Source of the DNA: Zygnema cylindricum
Taxonomy: Eukaryota > Streptophyta > Zygnematophyceae > Zygnematales > Zygnemataceae
NCBI GenBank assembly: GCA_037447655.1
Contig: JBBHKE010001471.1
Coordinates: 1-64,000, forward strand
Length of the DNA: 64,000 nt
Direction: 5' to 3'
Shown: positions 57,704-64,000 of the stretch, in pieces
How positions within the stretch are numbered: the first letter of the stretch is position 1
Layout of the letters: every line of letters begins with the position of its first letter
Made by a program: the position numbers and the translations under genes
The notes under the pieces: model-generated
Told to the model about the DNA's origin: nothing
Databases searched by the model: none
The model's input: the letters and a program-made list of their open reading frames with translations, nothing else

Positions 57704-59249
57704 ATTGGGGTCTCGAGGTTTCACTTGGGTGAATCAGACGTCTGTGAAAATTGGCGATGTTTCACATCGCGACGCACGATTTTATTTCGCTTCGGTATGA
57801 AGATTTGTCCTTTGGGTTGCGGCGTACATTTTGTACAACCGATATTGTTTCACGTTGTCGTGGAGTTTTCTGGTTGACGTTCGGGTACGTTCGTTTGATC
57901 GTGTACGGAGAGCAATGATATTTCGAGGTGACTACGTACTTGATCCCGTGTGATTCTATGTTTGTTAGTTGTTTGAGTTGTGCGCATACTGAGCACGTGA
58001 TGCTTTTGGAGATTCTATTTGGCGTCGACGGTCTAGTTAAAATGTAGTTGAATACGATTGACTTATACCTTTGTGTACTTTGTTGTTTCATGTATTGATG
58101 TAGTTACATTCGTACGCTCTTAGTGCGTATTTAATGTATGGTTGGTTTGACGTTGTTACGTTAGGTTTTGAAGTAGTATATTTTAGGCGTAGAGAGAGAG
58201 AGGCTATTTTCAATTGAGTTTGCGTTGATCCTCCTCGTAGATTATCGAGGAGTTTCAGGAGTTTGAGGAGTTTGAAGAGTTGGAGGAATTTGAGGAGTTA
58301 AAGGAGTTTGATAGCTTAATGGAGTTTATTGAGGAATTAGAGAAGATTAGTGAAGATAATCTTTCATATGATTAAGAGTGGTAAGAAGTGAGAGTGTTTT
58401 GAGGGTGTGAGGAAATTATGTAAAAAATTCTCGTTGGAATATATTAACTTCGTTGGGGTTATCTTTCTCTTGTGTGTATTTTATCTTTTATGCTTCTGCT
58501 TGCATTTGCACTCAATATTTGTTATAAGATCCATCAAGAATCCATCAGGCAAAAAGTGAGGTTGTTTAGTGGAAAACGTACTTTTTCGTACTAAGCCGTT
58601 CTGTATTTTCTTTTTTTCATAAAAACATGTTTATGGTGGGACTCCATCAAGGTAAAAGAGAGGTTGTGTACTGGAAAACGTACCTTTTAGTACAAGGTCG
58701 TACTATTTATTCATTCATCTTTTTATAGAACATGTTTATTAGAGATTCATGAAGATTCTCTTAGACCGTCCGATTTTGAGTTTTCGAAGCAAACGCTCCT
58801 TCTTTCCAGTGTTTGGACAGTCTCCTCAACTGTCTCCAGGGGACACTTACCACACACAGGACGTATCTATTAGTACACTTGGGAAACAAAAGATATAATC
58901 TACGGCATACAAACATTGGGAACTTAACAATTGGCAAAGGTCGTGTGCCTTTGTCGAAGGTGGATTCAAATACTCCGAAGGCAACAAAAATGCTTTATCA
59001 TAAGATATCCTTCTAATGCTTTTTTCCTTCGCGGAAAGGAATTTCCGTTTAAATCGTAATGGCACAATTTGTATAATGATTAAGTACGCACGTACAAACG
59101 TTGAAATTTAATAAGTATTTACAAATTTTAAATTTCATCCGTTCGTAAAGATACGCCCTTTAGATTTTGTGCTTTTCAAATCTTTTTATATTCTCGGTCG
59201 TTTGGACAAAAACCTAAGTGGTTCCAATCACATTAAATCACATATAGAA
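57704..59249. other. Intergenic region with dispersed repeats
   Basis: No supported gene. At 58243-58345 a 9-bp-like repeat (gaggagttt) encodes an acidic E-E-F/L pattern. About 58560-58740 contains a roughly 110-bp tandem duplication (agtggaaaacgtac...acatgttta), and 58740-59249 is a repeat also seen at 63469-63990. Confidence 0.45.
58740..59249. repeat. Dispersed repeat, copy left of the copia element
   Basis: It aligns with 63469-63990 through shared words such as gtgtttggaca, ctattagtacac/att, aaggtggatt, gtacaaacgtt.aaatttaat and tgtgcttttcaaatctt. A fragment also lies near 262-335. Confidence 0.7.
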
Positions 59250-59713
59250 TGTGATGCCATAAAAGGCTGAAAAGATTAATATGTCGAAATATCAAAAAAG
59301 ACCAAAAATAAGGAAACACTAAGATAAATAAGAACAAGAAAGAAAGTAACGACAAACAAGGAAACAAGTGAGAGGTTTGTCGTTCAAGTGTCTTTGATTT
59401 TTGATGAATGTTTACAACGACACAAGAGAGTCTTATAGAAAGACAAGGTAAGGGTTAGCCGCAAACGGCTTTAAAAGGTACATCTACCCTAGAGCGTAAC
59501 TTAAGAAAGGTACATCTAGTTACGGTAAAAGGAATCTAAGTCTAGAAGGATTCCTACGCAAGAATCATCAATTCTAGTAAAGGTATGTACATTCCACTGA
59601 ATAAAGTACAGAATGCTAAACCGAAGTACAAGACTTATAGCGTAGCAAATAGAACTCTAAAAGTAGTGTAGGAAACAACAAGTAGTGTAGAATGTTTTAA
59701 GTGTAATTCAACA
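59250..59713 (-). repeat. Copia 3' LTR
   Basis: 464 bp by my boundaries. On the minus strand it starts TGTTGAATTACAC and ends ATGGCATCACA. By eye it differs from the other LTR at scattered single positions and a few 1-bp gaps. Confidence 0.85.
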
Positions 59714-59735
59714 CCCCTCCTCGATTAAAACATGT

Positions 59736-60422
59736 TTAGTCAAGAAGACCGGCATAGTAAATGTGATGATGAAATAAGAGACGAGGGAGAGGTTTGGTGA
59801 GAAAATAGGCAAGTTGAGAGCCGGATGCACAATGAGTGAAGGAAACGGTGCCATGAAGAATTTTATCACGCGTAAAATGAAATTGAATGTCAATATGTTT
59901 TGCGCGTGTATGATGGATAGGATTTTTCAAAAGATTCAATGCCCCTTGAGAGTCACAAAAAATGGGGGTGGGAGAAGATGGAGGAAAAGAGAGATCGGAA
60001 CGAAGGCGTCGGAACCAAATAGCTGATTTTGTGGCGGTAGTGCCGGCCATATATTCCCCCTTTGTTGAGGAAAGAGCAAAAGTGGTTTGTTTGCGGGATG
60101 ACCAAGAGACGAGACCACCACCTAGAGAAAAACATACCCCGGAAATGGAACGACGTTCGTCGAGTCGATTTCCCCAATCCGCATTGCAGAATCGAATAAT
60201 CGAAGTTTCCGGAAAAGAAAAAAATGAGGAGTGGGAAGGAGGAGAAGTACGGGAAAAAGTGAGGTGAAGATGTTTCGTTCCATGGTGGTATCGAAGGGCA
60301 CGCTTGGCGGCTTGGAGATGAGTTTGAGTGGCACAATGCGAGAATTGAGACAAAAGACAAACGGCAATACATATATCCGGCCGTGTACCAAGCATAGCAT
60401 ACATCAATTTTCCAACAATCAA
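59736..60422 (-). CDS. Copia RNase H domain
   Basis: A 228-residue frame. KLMYAMLGTRPDICIAVCLL opens it, then CNADWGNRLDERRSISG (first catalytic Asp region), LVSWSSRKQTTFALSSTKGE (Glu region), FCDSQGALNLLKNP and HIDIQFHFTRD, the standard copia RNase H order, ending ADFLTKPLPR-like (AYFLTKPLPRLLF). Intact for about the usual domain length, although the host polyprotein is interrupted upstream. Confidence 0.85.
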   Translation of the reverse strand: MIVGKLMYAMLGTRPDICIAVCLLSQFSHCATQTHLQAAKRALRYHHGTKHLHLTFSRTSPPSHSSFFSFPETSIIRFCNADWGNRLDERRSISGVCFSLGGGLVSWSSRKQTTFALSSTKGEYMAGTTATKSAIWFRRLRSDLSFPPSSPTPIFCDSQGALNLLKNPIHHTRAKHIDIQFHFTRDKILHGTVSFTHCASGSQLAYFLTKPLPRLLFHHHIYYAGLLD

Positions 60423-61340
60423 CCGATAGAGTAAGTTAATATCTCCTTGGGCATTCCCATCGGAGGACTATTTGGTCAGAGTGGTATTTGGATCAAGAGG
60501 GGTAGGCACCGAATTGCAATCGGACATTGCAAAATGCTCAAGAAAATCAAAAATGTAGTTCTCTTGACTCATTTGCAAAATGCGTGCAGACCTTTGACGT
60601 AAAATAGTGATGCCTAAGCAATAGTCAAGATTGCCTAAATCGGTCATAAGCCAATAGGATGAGAGAATGCCTTTTACTTGATAAATAGAGGACTTAATAG
60701 GACCTGCGAGAATTAAATCATCTACGTAAATAATAATGATGATTAACTGGTCCCTTGTACCTCTAATATAAATCCCAAGATCAACACTAATTTCTTTAAA
60801 ACCTTTTTTAATTAATGCTACGACAAGGGTTTGATGTCAAACTCTAGGTGCTTGTATAAGACCATAAATAGACTTTCGTACATGACAAACAAGAGTTTTT
60901 GTACCAAGAACAACATAACCAGGTGGGTGTTCCATAAAAATATCTTCTGCAAGACTACCATGAAGAAAAGCAGTTTTGATGTCGAGTTGCTCTAATTCCC
61001 AATCATGAAGAGCTGGAAGGGAAAAAATAGTACGGATGGAGTCAAACATTGCTACAGGGGCAAAAGTTTCGTTGTAGTCAACGCCCTCTGTTTGTAAGTA
61101 CCCTTGGGCGACGAGCCGTGCCTTGTAACGATCAATAGTACCATCCGCCAATCGTTTAATTTTGAAGCCCCATTTTGAACCAATCGCACGACGATATGGG
61201 GGAAGAGTACAAAGCGTCCAGGTATTATTTGTCATTAATGCGTCATACTCTTACGTAGCCGCAAGTCGCCACATGTCAGCATCAGGTCATTTCAACGCGG
61301 CATTTAATGTGGGAGGATCTTTGACGTCGGCAAGGTTAGC
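60423..61340 (-). pseudogene. Copia reverse transcriptase, interrupted
   Basis: Reads across several stops: DPPTLNAALK, then a stop, PDADMWRLAAT, a stop, then an open frame 61235-60837 (IGSKWGFKIKRLADGTIDRY, KARLVAQGYLQTEGVDYNET, LEQLDIKTAFLHGSL), a Trp-to-stop change near 60837, and the active site IIIIYVDDLIL near 60713-60735. All RT motifs remain recognisable, so decay is recent or modest. Confidence 0.82.
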
Positions 61341-61440
61341 GTGAACAAGATTTCGCGAATCTTCCACGTCGATTTTGAAAGGCGCGTACTTGGACGTACG
61401 GCAAGCTGTTCGGCACGTGGTGTAAGTGGCGTAATTATGA

Positions 61441-61875
61441 CTAAATTTTGAGTAACACATGCGGGCGACGTAACCTCCAAAGGACATGGAAACAATTTGT
61501 CGATGAAAGGACCGAAGCCTCACCAGCGACAGGTCGAACAAGAAAATTTGTCGCGTCCCAGACCGTCGCGTCACGAGCAACAGGTTGTACAACAGTTAAA
61601 TGTGTCGCGTCCAGGACTGTTGCGTCACCAACGACAAGCCGTACAGTAGTAGGAGAATTTATCGCGTCCAAGTGTGTCGCATCATTAACGACAAATCGTA
61701 CGATACCAGAAATCATGGAGCGTACTTGGGAAAAATCATCTTCGGAATTGGAGGAAGAGACAAAATATGTGGAAAGAGTAAAATCTGATTGCGAAAATGC
61801 GTACCTATAGTCCACGGAGGGAAGTGGGGGGCGGTATATGTGGGATGGGTACAATTGCAGGTGACACATATCCAA
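61441..61875 (-). other. Repeat-bearing spacer between gag and RT
   Basis: The open frame contains repeated units of the type VVGDATVLDATHL / VARDATVWDATNFL, mirrored in the DNA by tgtcgcgtcc...gtcgcgtcacna.cgacaa repeats every 45-50 bp. It occupies the position where protease and integrase would be expected. Unrecognised. Confidence 0.5.
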
Positions 61876-62194
61876 TATTTTGGTTGGATTGGGGAATGAA
61901 ATCAGGTGAAACCGACAGATTTGAAAAGGGATAGTAAAAGGGAGGAGTCGTGTACCACGGGGGCGGTGGGCCGTACGGCAAATTCAAGGCTGCCGCCACG
62001 TGCGCCGCAGGACTAGGTGGCGGTGGGTAGGCGTGGGGATACGACAAGGACTTTGGATTTGGATTTGGTGTAAGAAGTCCTCGTGGGTCCCCAGCCGTAC
62101 GGTCCTTTTCGCATAACCTAGCCAATGTAGGGCACGCGTCAATGTCCTGGTCACGCTCTTTGCAGTATTTGCAAAAAAAATTGAGATCCTGCAA
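61805..62194 (-). pseudogene. Copia gag C-terminal part with zinc-knuckle remnant
   Basis: Contains CKYCKERDQDIDACPTLARL, the shape of the CCHC knuckle found in copia gag (C-x2-C-x3-G-H-x4-C) but without the Gly-His. A proline-rich tail follows. Its frame is shifted from the main gag frame. Confidence 0.65.
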
Positions 62195-62265
62195 TCATTG
62201 GAGGTTTCTTGGGAGAGAGACAATAAGCGCTGAACCATGATTAGAAACAACAGAGTTGTTAAGAT

Positions 62266-62835
62266 TTAAGCGCGTCTCTTCGTGTAATAAACGATTAGTG
62301 AGATCTTCAAAGTGATAGTGGACATATTAGTACTGAGTGTACTTGCAAAAGAGTTAAACGAGAGAGGTAATCCACCCAAAATGACACTTATGAGATACTC
62401 ATGAGTGATTGTGTAATTAATGCATTTAAGTCGTCCACCCCATGATTCAACTCTTTGAATAAAGACAAGCTTAGATTCGGAATTATCTTTTTGTGCGCTG
62501 TTGAACTGTCGACGTAGGGCTAATCGATGTGGCCTAATGTCGGTTTCGTATGCACGACACAAAATCTGCCACGCCTCATGAGAAGTTGTCGCCTCGCGAA
62601 TTTGATTTGCAATTTGGCAGTCGAAGGAAAGAACAAGACGAGACAGCGCAACAGAATCCTTCTCAACCCATGAAGCGACAGCTGTGTCAGCAGTAGCAAA
62701 GGTGACGTCACTGGCGGCAGGAAGGACACGCAACTTGACAGTGCCATTAATGTGTCCCCAAATTTTTTCGAAAGAAAACAAATGCTGGATTTGAAACTTC
62801 CAGTCATAGAAATTTTCGCTGTGAAATTTCGGCAC
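62266..62835 (-). CDS. Copia gag (UBN2-type) N-terminal part
   Basis: A 189-residue frame: FHSENFYDWKFQIQHLFSFE, AWQILCRAYE, RLALRRQFNSAQ, VESWGGRLKCINYTI and VILGGLPLSFNSFASTL are in the usual order of copia gag. It terminates before the zinc knuckle, which is found in another frame downstream. Confidence 0.8.
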   Translation of the reverse strand: MPKFHSENFYDWKFQIQHLFSFEKIWGHINGTVKLRVLPAASDVTFATADTAVASWVEKDSVALSRLVLSFDCQIANQIREATTSHEAWQILCRAYETDIRPHRLALRRQFNSAQKDNSESKLVFIQRVESWGGRLKCINYTITHEYLISVILGGLPLSFNSFASTLSTNMSTITLKISLIVYYTKRRA

Positions 62836-62877
62836 AGAGTTTGAGACAACGAAAGGCTAGGCCCATAACCTATTGAA

Positions 62878-63339
62878 TGTGATGCCATAAAAGTCTGAAA
62901 ATATTAATATGTCGAAATTTCAAAAAATACCAAAAATAAGGAAACACTAAGATAAATAAGACAAGAAAGAAAGTAACGACAAACAAGGAAACAAGTGAGA
63001 GGTTTGTCGTTCAAGTGTCTTTGAATTTTGATGAATGTTTACAACGACACAAGAGAGTCTTATAGTAAGACGAGGTAAGGGTTAGCCGCAAAAGGCTCTA
63101 AAAGGTACATCTACCCTAGAGCGTAACTTAGGAAGGTACATCTAGTTACGGTAAAAAGAATCTAAGTCTAAAAGGATTCCTACACAAGAATCATCAATTC
63201 TAATATAGGTATATACATTCCACTGAATAAAGTACAGAATGCTAAACCAAAGTACAAGACTTATAGCGTAGCAAATAAAACTCTAAAAGTAGTGTAGGAA
63301 ACAACAAGTAGTGTAGAATGCTTTAAGTGTAATTCAACA
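62878..63339 (-). repeat. Copia 5' LTR
   Basis: 462 bp. Same ends as the 3' LTR. The internal region begins with attcaataggttatgggcct, a possible tRNA primer-binding region. Confidence 0.85.
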
Positions 63340-64000
63340 GCACTTAGGCGAAAGCACTTAGGCGATAGATGGCTTTCTTGGCACGACCTGATGGATAAGT
63401 GTTGCAAACACTTCTGCGAGTAAACGTGTCTATACGATTACTAGAAACGACTGATGACGACGACCCTTAATGGAGATGGTAAGTTTCTCCACCCTTTTGG
63501 GCTACAATTTTGATCGTCCAATTTTGATTTACAAAGCGACGCTCTTATCAAGTGTTTGGACAATGTCTTCGACAGTTCTCCAAGAGAACATTTGGTCACA
63601 CACTTGACGTGCTATTAGTACAATTGAAAATAAAAGTTGAAATCCACGGTGGATGAGCGATGACAATTAACATTTGGGAAAGGCCATGTGCCTTCGTATA
63701 AGGTGGATTAAAATCCATCGAAAGCGACGAAAAATATTTGACGTATGATATATTTTGACGCTTCTCTTCCTAAAGGTTTTGCGTTTAGAACATAATGGAA
63801 AAATTCATGTAATGATAAAGTATGCAGGTACAAACGTTAAAATTTAATATAGTTTTACAAATCTTAAATTTGGCTTGCCTGTACAGATACGTTGTTCAGA
63901 TGTTGTGCTTTTCAAATCTTCTAATATTTCCCAGCGTGTGAAGAGGAATCTAGGTGGTTTCAATCGCAATAAAGCACGTAGGTGATAGGTGCCTTGTTGG
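63340..64000. repeat. Dispersed repeat, copy right of the copia element
   Basis: 63469-63990 matches 58740-59249. A short duplication of gcacttaggcg lies at 63340-63365. No gene seen. Confidence 0.6.

Larger units (their letters stand above)
59250..63339 (-). mobile_element. Ty1-copia LTR retrotransposon lacking protease/integrase
   Basis: LTRs at 59250-59713 and 62878-63339 flank about 3.2 kb. On the minus strand the order is gag (62835-61805), a region of short repeats, reverse transcriptase (about 61330-60423) and RNase H (to 59736). A polypurine tract (GAGGAGGGG on the minus strand) adjoins the 3' LTR, and a candidate primer site (ggttatgggcc) follows the 5' LTR. No integrase or protease is recognisable between gag and RT, so it is probably a deletion derivative. 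Stops interrupt RT. I found no matching target duplication. Confidence 0.82.

Overview
The window looks like nuclear DNA of a plant (streptophyte). It is AT-rich and dominated by introns and repeats. It carries one very large intron-split gene, plant-type Ty1-copia retrotransposons, small inverted-repeat elements and long GA/CT microsatellites. I cannot name the species. The large introns and the divergence of the receptor would suit a non-seed land plant or a relative, but that is only an inference.

The main finding is a leucine-rich-repeat receptor-like kinase (LRR-RLK) on the minus strand, spanning about 46 kb from 53151 (start) to 6946 (stop). I reconstructed 36 coding exons from open frames, splice sites and phase continuity. 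In transcript order they encode: a signal peptide in a GC-rich first exon; an LRR N-terminal cap; about 25 LRRs, nearly all one per exon of 66-75 bp and all in the same intron phase; a cysteine-rich ectodomain segment of the LRR-VIII-1 type (the HPCA1/CARD1 group); a proline-rich linker; one transmembrane helix; and a complete RD-type kinase domain. The sum of the exons found is about 1,226 codons. At least one juxtamembrane exon between 18580 and 16962 is needed by phase and was not found. One intron appears to be GC-AG.

The introns hold the other content. There is a decayed antisense copia element (about 39.7-43.4 kb), a 38-bp minisatellite (11.67-12.04 kb), a duplicated block of about 0.85 kb (9.07-9.92 and 10.50-11.36 kb), long homopurine/homopyrimidine tracts (8.1, 13.9-14.8, 17.6, 22.4-23.0, 32.6 and 34.8-36.0 kb), AT microsatellites (15.4 and 16.3-16.7 kb), and a degenerate CATTG-type repeat in intron 1 (52.2-52.9 kb).

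Upstream of the receptor (53.6-59.2 kb) there is a GTAC-rich stretch with at least two TA-flanked MITEs, and a hAT-like element with a TA-flanked MITE nested inside it. A minus-strand copia element with LTRs lies at 59250-63339; it keeps gag, reverse transcriptase and RNase H but shows no recognisable protease or integrase. The first 6.9 kb, downstream of the receptor, has no gene I can support. It holds another copy of the hAT-like element and another MITE.
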